A stretch of 64,000 bases of DNA from an uncultured Clostridia bacterium (GCA_948735595.1 CAPXSA010000012.1:65082-129081); one strand, 5' to 3'. Counted from the stretch's first letter, positions 40,909-49,985 are shown. Notes: a model not told the origin generated them from the letters alone. Translations and numbers: made by a program.

Positions 40909-41499
40909 ATGTTTGAGAATATAATCAAGTTCTTTAAGAACATTGGGAAAAAAGAAAGCACAAAAGAAAGTTCAGACACCGCAAAGGAAAGATTACACTT
41001 GGTATTAATGCAAGACAGAGCCAATGTATCAGCTGACTTCTTAGAATTAATGAAACAAGAAATTATTGAAGTAATTAAAAAATATATTGATGTAGATGAG
41101 AAAGCTATTGATGTTCGTTTAACCAATAAAGCGAATGAAGATGGCACAACAGGAGCACCAGCGCTATATGCCAATATTCCAATTACAACCATTAAAAATG
41201 AAGCCCGTAAAGTAAATGCGACACCACAAAAAGAAGAAAGCGTAAAAAAGGTTGAAAAAGTAAAAGCAAAAAAAGAAGAAGAAAAGGTACAAGAAGCCGA
41301 TGACCAAGAAGAAGTAATAGAAGAAGTGATAGTGCAAGAAGAAAAGAAAAAAGCTGAAAAGAAAGAGGACAAGCCTGAAACAAAAAAGGTCATCTCAAAA
41401 GCAAAAACAGCTAACAAAACACAAAAAGCAAAACAAACTAAAACAAAAGAGAAAAAAGAAGAAGGAGAAAAAGTAAAAGAAGTAGCAAAGAAAAAGTAA
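40909..41499 (+). CDS. minE: MinE with an extended charged tail
   Basis: 196 residues. The first 85 or so form a normal MinE: a membrane-targeting helix (MFENIIKFFK), the AKERLHLVLMQDR MinD-binding segment and a dimerisation part with EIIEVIKKYI. After residue about 105 comes roughly 90 residues of Lys/Glu-rich low-complexity sequence absent from typical MinE, which is about 88 residues. The gene pair with minD supports the call. The function of the tail is unknown. Confidence 0.8.
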   Translation: MFENIIKFFKNIGKKESTKESSDTAKERLHLVLMQDRANVSADFLELMKQEIIEVIKKYIDVDEKAIDVRLTNKANEDGTTGAPALYANIPITTIKNEARKVNATPQKEESVKKVEKVKAKKEEEKVQEADDQEEVIEEVIVQEEKKKAEKKEDKPETKKVISKAKTANKTQKAKQTKTKEKKEEGEKVKEVAKKK

Positions 41500-41592
41500 T
41501 AGTAAGCGCATAGAAAAAGAAAAAATCGAACACAATGAAAATGAAAAAAAGTTTTAAGAATTAAGAAGATTTCTAAATGCGTGAGGATAAGA

Positions 41593-42699
41593 ATGAAAAA
41601 AAAGATGTTAAAAAGTATTGAGTGGGGAATATTAGTATGTACTTTATTACTAGTAGTAATAGGATTAGTAGCGCTATTTTCTGCCACTCAAAATTTAGAT
41701 TATGAGGAATTAAAAAAACAAGTATTATGGCTTGTGATTAGTATACCTGTTGTCATTTGTGTCATAGCAATTGACTATAATTTCTATTGCAAAATATCAC
41801 CAATTTTATATGGTATAAGTATTCTCTTGCTAATTGCAGTATTATTTACAGAGCCTATTAATGGTGCCACTAGTTGGTTTGCCATTGGGCCTTTCTCTTT
41901 TCAGCCAGCAGAATTTGCCAAAATTGCGGTAGTGCTATTTATTGCCAATATTATGGTAAAGCTTCAGAAAAAAGAGAAAGATGAAATTAATCGTATATGG
42001 AAGTTAGGCTTAATCATAGTAGCACTTGCCGTTCCAGTTGTTATTATTATCAAACAACCAGACTATGGAACAGCACTTGCCTTTTTAGTAGCCCTTATTT
42101 TTATGCTATTTATAGCAGGAATACGAAAAAGATATATTTTAATAGCTACTTTACTTGTAGCTATTGTTGTACCTTTAGCATATTTCTTTATTTTGCCAGA
42201 CCATGCAAAATCCAGAATTGATGTTTATCTAAATCCTGATTTAGACCCAAGAGGAGCAGGCTATAATATTATACAATCAAAACTTGCAATTGGAGCAGGG
42301 CAAGCATTTGGGATGGGAATTTTAAAAGGAAACCAAACACAACTTGGTTATTTATATCCTAAAACTACAGACTTCATTTTTGCGGTAATAGGAGAAGAAA
42401 TGGGCTTCTTGGGAGGTGCTGCTGTCATTGTTCTATATATCGTGTTGCTCATACAATCTATTAAAGTAGCTAAAACTGCAAGAGATGATGTGGGTTCTTA
42501 TGTGGCAGCAGGAATTACAGGAATTTTCTTTTTCCATATGTTAGAAAATATTGGTATGACGATGGGACTTTTACCAATTACAGGAATTCCTCTGCCATTT
42601 GTAAGTTATGGTGGAAGTTCTTTATTAACTAATTTGATCTTAATTGCTATTTTATTAAATATCAGTGGACGTAGGCAAAGGACATTGTTTGTAGAATGA
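41593..42699 (+). CDS. rodA: RodA/FtsW-family peptidoglycan glycosyltransferase
   Basis: 368 residues with about ten transmembrane helices. Family motifs: FSFQPAEFAKIA, the KQPDYGTAL loop, DPRGAGYN and GIPLPFVSYGGSS near the end. SEDS proteins polymerise glycan strands. Its position after minDE suggests elongation or septal work; RodA and FtsW are hard to separate from sequence alone. The ATG at 41593 has GAGGAT just upstream. Confidence 0.8.
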   Translation: MKKKMLKSIEWGILVCTLLLVVIGLVALFSATQNLDYEELKKQVLWLVISIPVVICVIAIDYNFYCKISPILYGISILLLIAVLFTEPINGATSWFAIGPFSFQPAEFAKIAVVLFIANIMVKLQKKEKDEINRIWKLGLIIVALAVPVVIIIKQPDYGTALAFLVALIFMLFIAGIRKRYILIATLLVAIVVPLAYFFILPDHAKSRIDVYLNPDLDPRGAGYNIIQSKLAIGAGQAFGMGILKGNQTQLGYLYPKTTDFIFAVIGEEMGFLGGAAVIVLYIVLLIQSIKVAKTARDDVGSYVAAGITGIFFFHMLENIGMTMGLLPITGIPLPFVSYGGSSLLTNLILIAILLNISGRRQRTLFVE

Positions 42700-42708
42700 T
42701 TTTTTTGA

Positions 42709-42848
42709 TTGTAATTAATATTCTATATATACGTTTGTCCTTGCTGTCCGTTGCTTTCAATTAGATATAAATCAAAGATAGCAACGGAAGGCGCTCGCAA
42801 GCTCGCCTTGCGCGAACTGCACTTTTATATATAGAATATTAATTATAA
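42709..42848 (+). repeat. Full copy of hairpin repeat family A
   Basis: Outer arms TAATTAATATTCTATATATA and exact complement; conserved CGTTTGTCCTTGCTGTCC; inner stem CGTTGCTTTC / GATAGCAACG; conserved block from GGCGCTCGCAAGCTCGCC to GCGCGAACTGCACT. It lies between rodA and dusB. Confidence 0.8.
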
Positions 42849-42868
42849 AACAAAAAATGGAGTAACAA

Positions 42869-43846
42869 ATGTACTTAAAACCATTAAAAATTGGAAATGT
42901 AACTTTAAAAAACAATGTGCTTTTAGCACCTATGGCAGGAATTACCAACCTGCCATTTCGTCGTATCTGTGAAAAGTTTGAGCCAGGGTTAGTATGTACA
43001 GAAATGGTAAGTGGTAAAGGGTTATTTTATCAAGACCAGAAAACAAATCAATTGTTAAATATGAAAGATGAACCAAGACCAGTAGCAGTACAAATCTTTG
43101 GAAATGAAATAGAAGCAATGGCATATAGTGCCAAAGAAGTAAGCAAAATAGCAGATATTGTAGATATAAATATGGGATGTCCAGCTCCAAAGGTAGTAAA
43201 AAATGGAGATGGTAGTAAATTAATGCTTAATATAGAACTAGCACAGGAGATTATACAAGCAGTTGTCCAAAATTCGGAAGTACCTGTTACAGTGAAAATG
43301 AGAAAAGGTTGGGATAAAGATCATGTGAATTGTGTGCAATTTGCTCAAATGGCAGAAAGAGCAGGAGCAAAAGCTATAACAATTCATGGTAGAACTAGAG
43401 ATGAATTTTATACAGGAATAGCAGACTGGGAAATTATTAAAGAAGTCAAAAAGCAGGTCTCTATTCCAGTGATAGGAAATGGAGATATCAAAACACCACA
43501 AGATGCTCTAAGAATGTTTGAAACAACAGGCGTAGATGGAATTATGATTGGAAGAAGCTCTATTGGAAATCCCTGGATTTTTAAACAAGTAAAAGAATAT
43601 TTAAGTAACCCCCAAAATGCTATACCAGAAATTAGTCATATAGAACGTTTAGAGTTAATGATAGAACATATTGAACTACAGGTACAAGAACTAGGTGAAA
43701 ATACTGGAATTAAAGAAATGAGAAAACATATGACATATTATTTAAAAGGGTTAAAAGAGGCAAGTGCAGTAAGACAGCAGATAAATACCATAGAAACAAA
43801 GGCAGAATTAATCCACTGTTTAACTGAATACTTTAAAAGTTTGTGA
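42869..43846 (+). CDS. dusB: tRNA-dihydrouridine synthase
   Basis: 325 residues. FMN-binding TIM barrel with LAPMAGITNLPFR, the catalytic cysteine region NMGCPAPKVVKNG, VKMRKGWD, HGRTRDEFYTG and GNGDIKTP. DusB-type enzymes reduce uridines in tRNA D-loops. The start has ATGGAG upstream. Confidence 0.9.
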   Translation: MYLKPLKIGNVTLKNNVLLAPMAGITNLPFRRICEKFEPGLVCTEMVSGKGLFYQDQKTNQLLNMKDEPRPVAVQIFGNEIEAMAYSAKEVSKIADIVDINMGCPAPKVVKNGDGSKLMLNIELAQEIIQAVVQNSEVPVTVKMRKGWDKDHVNCVQFAQMAERAGAKAITIHGRTRDEFYTGIADWEIIKEVKKQVSIPVIGNGDIKTPQDALRMFETTGVDGIMIGRSSIGNPWIFKQVKEYLSNPQNAIPEISHIERLELMIEHIELQVQELGENTGIKEMRKHMTYYLKGLKEASAVRQQINTIETKAELIHCLTEYFKSL

Positions 43847-43856
43847 ATATAGATGA

Positions 43857-43883
43857 AAGAGAATAGAAATATTCTCTTTTTTC
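43857..43883 (+). terminator. Terminator of dusB
   Basis: AAAGAGAATA / TATTCTCTTT with a T run, 12 bases after the stop. Confidence 0.75.
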
Positions 43884-43914
43884 TTTGGTAAAAAAGAGAA
43901 GAAATGAGGTAATT

Positions 43915-44613
43915 ATGAAGAAAAACAAAAAATTAATTATCATAGGTGTCATAGCCATTTTAGTGATTATTACAATTATTTTATATTTTTTCTTGAAAAA
44001 TCCTAATAAAAATTTGAATATTGGAAATAATCTAAGTAACAAAACTCTACAAGAAGTAGAGGAATATATTTTAAATATTAGTTCCTATGAAGCAGAAATT
44101 GAAGTCTCAGTAGAAAGTAACAAAAATAAGACTAAGTATGTAATCACACAAAACTATGTGAGCCCTAATATTGAAAAACAAATTGTAAAAGAGCCAAGTA
44201 ATATTCAAGGACTAGAAACAATTTATGATGGAAGTAAACTCACAGTGCATAACTCTAAACTAAACCTAACAACAATCTATGAAAATTATCCCTATTTAAC
44301 AGATAATTTTCTATGGCTTCATTCTTTTATAGAAGAGTATAGAGTAGCAAAGGCAAATGGGCAAAAGACCAAGCTATATGAAGAAAATAACCAAATTATC
44401 ATGGAGGTAGAACTTTCTAGTAGTAATCAATATATAGCAAGCAAAAAACTAGTCATTGATAAGATTACAGGGTCAATTCAGAAATTAATAGTACAAGATA
44501 AGAACCAAAAAAATCTAGTTTACATATTATATAATGAGATAAAAATGAATAGTCTAAAAAAAGAGGAAGTATTAGCATTTCGCTTGCAAGAAGATCATAT
44601 AGTACAGTATTAA
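43915..44613 (+). CDS. LolA-fold-like membrane-anchored protein
   Basis: 232 residues with one N-terminal transmembrane helix. The extracellular domain has alternating beta strands of the type seen in lipoprotein-sorting/LolA-like clostridial proteins (SYEAEIEVSVES, YVITQNYV, ETIYDGSKLTV). No lipobox was seen. I chose the ATG at 43915 with GAGGT upstream. Function is unknown; it lies just before mazF. Confidence 0.5.
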   Translation: MKKNKKLIIIGVIAILVIITIILYFFLKNPNKNLNIGNNLSNKTLQEVEEYILNISSYEAEIEVSVESNKNKTKYVITQNYVSPNIEKQIVKEPSNIQGLETIYDGSKLTVHNSKLNLTTIYENYPYLTDNFLWLHSFIEEYRVAKANGQKTKLYEENNQIIMEVELSSSNQYIASKKLVIDKITGSIQKLIVQDKNQKNLVYILYNEIKMNSLKKEEVLAFRLQEDHIVQY

Positions 44614-44697
44614 GAAATAAAGCCTCTTTTTAAACTAATATTAAAATATATCAATATAGAAAACCTTTAAATACACAAATATTAGGAGTGAAGAAGA

Positions 44698-45048
44698 ATG
44701 GTAGTAAAAAGAGGAGATATGTTTTATGCGGATTTAAGCCCAGTTATTGGTTCAGAACAAGGAGGGGTTAGACCAGTTTTAATTATTCAAAATGATGTAG
44801 GAAATAAACACAGTCCTACTGTAATTGCAGCAGCAATTACTTCACAAACAGGAAAAACAAAATTGCCAACCCATATAGAAATAGAACCAGAACAAAGCGG
44901 ACTAAAAGCAGAATCAGTGGTATTAACAGAACAAATTAGAACCATAGACAAGAGCCGTTTAAAAGAAAAGATAGGGCACATTGATGATGAAAAAATTATT
45001 AATCGAATTAATAATGCATTAGGTGTTAGCTTTGGGCTAGAAGAGTAA
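44698..45048 (+). CDS. mazF: MazF/PemK-family endoribonuclease
   Basis: 116 residues with the MazF fold: KRGDMFYADLSPVIGSEQGG, RPVLIIQND, the TSQTGKTKLPTH loop and the RTIDKSRL segment. MazF cleaves mRNA at short motifs. No MazE-like antitoxin gene is found directly upstream, where it normally sits. GGAGTG precedes the ATG. Confidence 0.9.
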   Translation: MVVKRGDMFYADLSPVIGSEQGGVRPVLIIQNDVGNKHSPTVIAAAITSQTGKTKLPTHIEIEPEQSGLKAESVVLTEQIRTIDKSRLKEKIGHIDDEKIINRINNALGVSFGLEE

Positions 45049-45055
45049 GATAATG

Positions 45056-45116
45056 ATTGCGATTGTTATAACTTCTGAATGCTTTTAGCATTTAGAAGTT
45101 ATAACAATCGTTTTCT
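45056..45116. terminator. Large bidirectional terminator
   Basis: CGATTGTTATAACTTCT and its complement form a long perfect stem between the convergent mazF and patatin genes, with T-rich sequence on the plus side. Confidence 0.85.
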
Positions 45117-45119
45117 ATT

Positions 45120-45985
45120 TTAGTAAAAACTGATTTCTTTTATCCTTTTCTTAGTTTCTTCATATCCTCTTTGATAGAAATAGTCCATTTTGCTAGTATC
45201 TAAAAGTGGTGTATTCATCGTATTGATTTTTAATAAGTAATCTGCCCCTTCTAATTCATAATTAGAAAGTTCTTGCCCCATTAATTCTATGGAGCCACTA
45301 ATCACGTCAATGATATTTTTATTTTCTTTGCATTTTAATTTTTTAGGAAAAACAATACTAATGACTTTGTCTACTCCATTTTCTTTTAATTCTTTCCAAG
45401 GTACATTTTCTCTAATACCTCCATCTACTAATTTCAAATTTTGGTAAGTACATGGTGAAAAGACTCCGAGGAAAACTACAACTGGCTCTTACCGCTTTTG
45501 AGATAGGCACATCATATATGTATTTCACTTTGTTAGAATAATTTTGCCTTGTTTCCTTTTTTACCATAGATGAAAAAAGATATACAGTTCCATCATCTAA
45601 GTCTACGCTAGAGATAATGAGATTTTTAGGAATATCTTTTATATGATAGATATCCTTTTCTAAACATGCTTTTTCTACTATTTTTTCTATGGACTTTCCA
45701 CTATTCAAGCCATCGATTACAATTTGTCTTTTGAAAATTAGCCCTGCAATTAATTTCAAGATATTTTTCCATTCTACATACTTTATTTTCTTAGCATATT
45801 TTTGAAATAATGTATAGATTTCATCAGAAGTGTATCCACACGCATATAATGTTGCTACAATACTTCCAGAAGATGCTCCTGAAATATAGTCAAAATGTAT
45901 ATTTGCTTCTTCAAATGCTTTTAAAGCACCTATATGTGCTGCACCTTTTATTCCTCCACCGAGCCAAACATAACCCTATTTTCAT
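45120..45985 (-). CDS. Patatin-like phospholipase, read through two +1 shifts
   Basis: Three frames join into about 287 residues if +1 shifts occur at the CGGs at 45961 and 45468. The first join restores MKIGLCLAGGGIKGAAH, the oxyanion-hole glycine loop. The nucleophile elbow follows as GASSG. The second restores ASCSFPGVFSP, and the catalytic Asp is in LVDGGIREN. The patatin motif set is complete in the joined protein, and none is damaged except at the two CGGs. Family members hydrolyse acyl lipids. Confidence 0.8.
45466..45468 (-). other. In-frame CGG, inferred +1 shift (site 7)
   Basis: On the minus strand AGT TTT CCT CGG AGT CTT. Skipping the C gives CCT GGA GTC TTT TCA CCA. The CGG is in frame only after the first shift of the same gene. 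Confidence 0.8.
45959..45961 (-). other. In-frame CGG, inferred +1 shift (site 6)
   Basis: Codon 9 of the patatin gene. TTG GCT CGG TGG AGG becomes GCT GGT GGA GGA ATA AAA GGT. Confidence 0.8.
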
Positions 45986-46153
45986 ATTTTCCCTTCTTTC
46001 TTAGATATTATAATAGTATATGCCCCTAAGGCTTGACATGTAGATAGTAAAAATAAATGTTGGAGAGATATAAAGAAATAATCTTGACAAGCTTCTGTGA
46101 GTTAAATATAATTGAGATGTATTCAAGAGTATGAAAACAATAAATAAGATGAA

Positions 46154-46393
46154 ATGCTACAATGGATGATGTTTTTGGATAACCCAGAAAATAAGGAGGT
46201 AGCTGAAATAATGGAAGAAAACGAAGATATTAAAGAAGCAAGAAAAGAGGGAATGGAAGAAGGCGAGAAAAAGGCAAAGCTTGAAACTGCTCAAAAAATG
46301 CTAGAAGAAGAACTTACACTAAAGCAAATTATGAGAATAACAGGTTTGACGAAAGAAGAGATTATGGAAGATATGGAAACATCTAAAAAGTAA
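46154..46393 (+). pseudogene. C-terminal fragment of an Rpn-type PD-(D/E)XK nuclease/transposase
   Basis: 79 residues resembling the tail of Rpn/PDDEXK_2-family proteins (LQWMMFLDNPENKEVAEIM, then repeated Glu/Lys helices and TLKQIMRITGLTKEEI). A stop codon lies just upstream in the same frame and no ribosome binding site is visible. The catalytic N-terminal domain is missing. It is most likely a relic. Confidence 0.6.
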
Positions 46394-46406
46394 TTCATAA
46401 AAGAAG

Positions 46407-46447
46407 AAAACTATGTCATAAATAAAAGCGACATAGTTTTTGTTTTA
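46407..46447 (+). terminator. Terminator between the Rpn fragment and ksgA
   Basis: AAACTATGTC and GACATAGTTT with a T-rich tail. It could serve both converging units. Confidence 0.7.
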
Positions 46448-46456
46448 GGTTGTTAT

Positions 46457-47305
46457 TCATTTAGTGAGATAATCACTAATTTTAGCAAATTCATTTAAAT
46501 CAAGGGTTTCACCACGTGTATTTTCATCTAATTGCAAATCTTGTAGCATTTTTTTCAAGACTTCTTTAGAAGAGATGCCATTGTTGGCAAGACCATTCAA
46601 TAAAGTTTTTCTTCTTTGCATAAAACTTGCATGAATTACCTTAAAGAAAAAGGCTTCATCTTTTACTACAACGGGAGGCTCCTTTCTAATTTTTAGTTGG
46701 ATTACTTCCGAATTTACTTCAGGGCTAGGGACAAAAGAAGTATTAGGAACTAATAAGACTTCTTGAGCCTCACAATAATAGGAGACACAGTAAGTAATAG
46801 CACCTGTATTTTTCTGACCCGGAATAGCTGTTAATCTATCTGCAACTTCTTTTTGCACCATAACAGTAATACTTTCTATTGGTAAATGCTCTTCCAATAA
46901 TTTCATAATAATAGGGGTCGTGATGTAATAGGGTAAGTTTGCTACTATTTTAACATTAGAAGTATTAGCTTTATTTTCCTCTATTTTTTGTTTCAAATCT
47001 ACTTTTAATACATCCTGATGGATTAATTCAAAATTATCATATAAAGAAAAACGGTCTTCTAAAATAGATATCATTTTATCATCTAATTCAATCGCAATTA
47101 CTTTGCTAGCTTTTTCTAATAATCTAGCAGTTAAAGTACCAAGTCCGGGACCGATTTCGATGACTAAGTCATTTGTATTAATCTGAGCAGAAGATACGAT
47201 GGTATCAACAGCTTCATCATCAATTAAAAAATTTTGCCCTAAACTTTTATTGGCGGTAATATGATATTTTTTCATCAAAAATTTGGTTTCTTCTAAAACA
47301 GACAT
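46457..47305 (-). CDS. ksgA: 16S rRNA dimethyladenosine transferase
   Basis: 282 residues. GQNFLIDDEAVD, the SAM motif IEIGPGLGTLTARLL and the catalytic NLPYYITTP motif are all present. KsgA dimethylates two adjacent adenosines near the 3' end of 16S rRNA. I chose the ATG at 47305, with GAGGAAG upstream; an ATG 60 bases further upstream lacks such a site. Confidence 0.95.
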   Translation of the reverse strand: MSVLEETKFLMKKYHITANKSLGQNFLIDDEAVDTIVSSAQINTNDLVIEIGPGLGTLTARLLEKASKVIAIELDDKMISILEDRFSLYDNFELIHQDVLKVDLKQKIEENKANTSNVKIVANLPYYITTPIIMKLLEEHLPIESITVMVQKEVADRLTAIPGQKNTGAITYCVSYYCEAQEVLLVPNTSFVPSPEVNSEVIQLKIRKEPPVVVKDEAFFFKVIHASFMQRRKTLLNGLANNGISSKEVLKKMLQDLQLDENTRGETLDLNEFAKISDYLTK

Positions 47306-47402
47306 AATCTTCCTCTTTTCTATATGCACATAAGTATATAGGCTTTTTAGATGGTTGTCAAACAATTGGAAATATTTTCAATGTTTTTTTTAGAAAAGGT
47401 AC

Positions 47403-47431
47403 TTCAAAAAAAAGAAGTGATATGATATAAT
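47403..47431 (+). promoter_or_regulatory. Promoter of the sortase gene
   Basis: TTCAAA, a 17-base spacer and TATAAT, 38 bases before the GTG start. Confidence 0.65.
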
Positions 47432-47468
47432 AAAAACTGTATCAATAGGAAAGAAAGGAGTGGCAAAA

Positions 47469-48194
47469 GTGAACCAGATTTTAGCAACAGAAAAATTGTA
47501 TGTTACACCAGAATTAAAAAGAAAAAAAGTCATTTATAAAATTGAATTCTTTTTGTCTGTATTTTTAATTTGCCTTTTATTTTCCTATTATGTATACGCA
47601 GAATATGACAGAAGCAAAACAGCAGAGGTATCACAAGAGATTTTGGCACAATTAGAATACAACAAAGAAGATACTACCATAAAAAAAGCAGATAATGATG
47701 TCATTGTTGTTATTCTCAACAAAGAGGAAGAGGATAAGCACACGGGCGAAAGAAACACAAGACCAAATATTGATACAGCAACATATACTTCAAAAGATGG
47801 AGTAAAATATACGACAGAAGCAGTTTTGAAAATACCAAAAATTGGGATAGAATATCCTGTACTTTCAGAAACCTCGCCAGATTTACTATATGTATCAATT
47901 AATAAATATTGGGGACCTGAGCCAAATGAAGTAGGCAACTATTGTATTGTAGGGCACTATTATGAAAGTGGAATTATGTTTGGTAAATTACATAAACTAA
48001 AAAACGGAGATATTGCAGAATTAACAGATTTATCAGGAAGAAAGATAAAGTACAAGGTATATGATAAAAAGGTAGTTAAGCCAACTGATACATCTTGTAC
48101 AAGTCAATTGACACATGGCAAAAAAGAACTTACTTTAATTACTTGTACGAATTATGGAAAAGAAAGATTAGTTGTAAAATTAAGAGAAGTATAG
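47469..48194 (+). CDS. Sortase
   Basis: 241 residues with an N-terminal transmembrane helix (about 25-45). The catalytic triad motifs are visible: His in IVGHYYESG, Cys in TLITCTNYG and Arg in ERLVVKLRE. The TLxTC form and domain size suggest class D/E. Sortases attach LPxTG-type proteins to the wall; no substrate gene is adjacent. I chose GTG at 47469, eight bases after AAAGGAG. Confidence 0.85.
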   Translation: MNQILATEKLYVTPELKRKKVIYKIEFFLSVFLICLLFSYYVYAEYDRSKTAEVSQEILAQLEYNKEDTTIKKADNDVIVVILNKEEEDKHTGERNTRPNIDTATYTSKDGVKYTTEAVLKIPKIGIEYPVLSETSPDLLYVSINKYWGPEPNEVGNYCIVGHYYESGIMFGKLHKLKNGDIAELTDLSGRKIKYKVYDKKVVKPTDTSCTSQLTHGKKELTLITCTNYGKERLVVKLREV

Positions 48195-48200
48195 CAATAG

Positions 48201-48282
48201 AATAGTGTTAGTTAAGGGACGTATGTTTTTCTGACGAAAGCAAAGCTTTTGTTGGGAAAACGTATGTCCCTTAACTGACGCT
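48201..48282. repeat. Hairpin of repeat family C type
   Basis: GTTAAGGGACGTATGTTTTT and AAAACGTATGTCCCTTAAC form a long stem with a 40-base loop. The GGGACGT motif is shared with the copies at 33.2 and 58.7 kb. It may act as a terminator. Confidence 0.5.
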
Positions 48283-48352
48283 TACTCACATTAATTTTCT
48301 CTCAACAATTCAGATAACTGTACATATAATGAAAATGAGAGGAGAAACGAAA

Positions 48353-49036
48353 ATGGCAAGAATATTAGTATATAATAATGACACAAACCGTATGGAAACC
48401 TATTATAGAGGGTTATCAGAAGCAATGCCCTATAATACAGGAAGAACATTAACAGTTAATGAATTTAGAGGCTCTAGTCAAAGTAATGTGCTTTGGACAG
48501 AAAAGAGAGTTATACAAGCTTGGAATAGCCAGAGATATCTATTTGGGGCACCTATTGATGTAGGCTTTGCCTTTAAAAGACCATATGAAGGAGGACATGG
48601 AAATCAATCACAACACTATGCAGGAACAGCTTTTGATGTAGGACAAAGAATGACGAACGCTAACCGAAATCGACTAAGAAATTCTGTTATTTCTTCAGGA
48701 GTATGGAGTTATGTAGAACCAGCGTCTCTTACACCAACATGGGTACACTTTGATAAAAGAAGAGGAACGCCGGCATGTAGCCAAGGGGGATTTCCATTAA
48801 TTCGACAGGGAAGCAGAGGTGCGTATGTATGTATTGCACAAGATAATTTAAATACATTGGGATATACAACAGGCGGATTAGATGGAGTATTTGGACCACA
48901 GACTTATCGTGCGGTGGTAGCATATCAAAGAAGTGTTGGATTAGCAGCTGATGGAATCATTGGATGCAATACATGGCGCTCCTTACAAGAAAGTGTAGTA
49001 GGAACAGGTAAAACTTCTACGACAATTAATTCTTAA
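48353..49036 (+). CDS. M15-type peptidase with peptidoglycan-binding domain
   Basis: 227 residues without a signal peptide. Residues about 45-140 resemble a D-Ala-D-Ala carboxypeptidase (M15) domain with the metal ligands in HYAGTAFDVG and WVHFD. Residues about 150-215 form a PG_binding_1 domain (LIRQGSRGAYV, LNTLGY, GLDGVFGPQT, GIIGCNTW). Absence of a signal peptide suggests action inside the developing spore or release by lysis. The ATG at 48353 follows AGGAG. Confidence 0.8.
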   Translation: MARILVYNNDTNRMETYYRGLSEAMPYNTGRTLTVNEFRGSSQSNVLWTEKRVIQAWNSQRYLFGAPIDVGFAFKRPYEGGHGNQSQHYAGTAFDVGQRMTNANRNRLRNSVISSGVWSYVEPASLTPTWVHFDKRRGTPACSQGGFPLIRQGSRGAYVCIAQDNLNTLGYTTGGLDGVFGPQTYRAVVAYQRSVGLAADGIIGCNTWRSLQESVVGTGKTSTTINS

Positions 49037-49044
49037 AATTGTTA

Positions 49045-49161
49045 AACACTTGACTGGTATATATTTTCTGGTTTTCAAATGCCCAAGGTAGTCAGCAGAT
49101 ACATACAAGTAGGTCAACTTGGTACCTTTCAAACTGCGAAAATATATACTAGTCAAGTGTT
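49045..49161. repeat. Long hairpin with copy-specific arms
   Basis: AACACTTGACTGGTATATA and its near-exact complement (23 bases, one G-U) enclose about 70 bases that include a second internal stem (CCAAGGTAGTC..., ACTTGGTACC). The architecture matches family A but the core sequence differs. Confidence 0.55.
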
Positions 49162-49256
49162 AATAATAAATTAAACAAGAATTTTAATAAAAAATTAATA
49201 CAAATCTCGACAAAATGTGATATAGTATAATAGAAAATAATGAAAATGGGGAAAAT

Positions 49257-49982
49257 ATGAAGAGTAGTATAAAGAAAGAATTAATTAAAGTTTTTTGGAT
49301 TTTTACTTTTGTTAGTGTCATAGGTTGTATTGTGGAGACTATTGTCTGTATTGTACAAGAAGGACACTTCGAAGTAAGACAAGGGGTTATTTATGGACCT
49401 TTTATTCCAGTTTACGGAGCAGGAGCAGTCCTATTCTATTTACTTGTTCCAAGAATTACAGGGGCAACCACTGAAAACACAAAGGAAATTAGTAGCTTAA
49501 AGATATTTGTCTATACAGCAGTATTAGGTGGCATTACAGAATATTTATTTTCCTACATGCAAGAATGTTTATTTGGTACAGTTTCATGGGAGTATAGTTC
49601 GCTTCGTTTTAATCTTAATGGAAGGACTAGTTTGTTACATTGTATTTATTGGGGCTTAGGCGGCGTTATATTCATTAAATGGATGTATCCACTTAGCACG
49701 AAATTAGATAGTTTGGCTAATATGAATAGAACAGCGAAAATAGCGACAACTCTCTTTTTTGTTTTTATGATGTTCAATGTTATTATTTCTATGCTAGCAG
49801 GATATAGGCAATATGAAAGAATGCAAAATATTTCAGCAGATACTAGCTTAGATAGATTTTTGGATAAATATTATCCAGATAGTGTTATGGATATCATATT
49901 TTCTAATAAACAATATACTAACCAAGAAGGAAGAGAGCGAGAAGATAAATCGCCTTTTAAATGGTTGTTAGAAGGGATATAG
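49257..49982 (+). CDS. Putative ABC-transporter type IV (CmpB-like) membrane protein
   Basis: 241 residues with about five transmembrane helices. The conserved family segment CIVETI..., RQGVIYGPFIPVYGAG is near residues 25-55, followed by WEYSS.RFNLNGR. The family (PF06541) is widespread in clostridia and of unknown function. The ATG follows a weak GGGG-type site. It is followed three bases later by trmL. Confidence 0.7.
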   Translation: MKSSIKKELIKVFWIFTFVSVIGCIVETIVCIVQEGHFEVRQGVIYGPFIPVYGAGAVLFYLLVPRITGATTENTKEISSLKIFVYTAVLGGITEYLFSYMQECLFGTVSWEYSSLRFNLNGRTSLLHCIYWGLGGVIFIKWMYPLSTKLDSLANMNRTAKIATTLFFVFMMFNVIISMLAGYRQYERMQNISADTSLDRFLDKYYPDSVMDIIFSNKQYTNQEGREREDKSPFKWLLEGI

Positions 49983-49985
49983 AAG

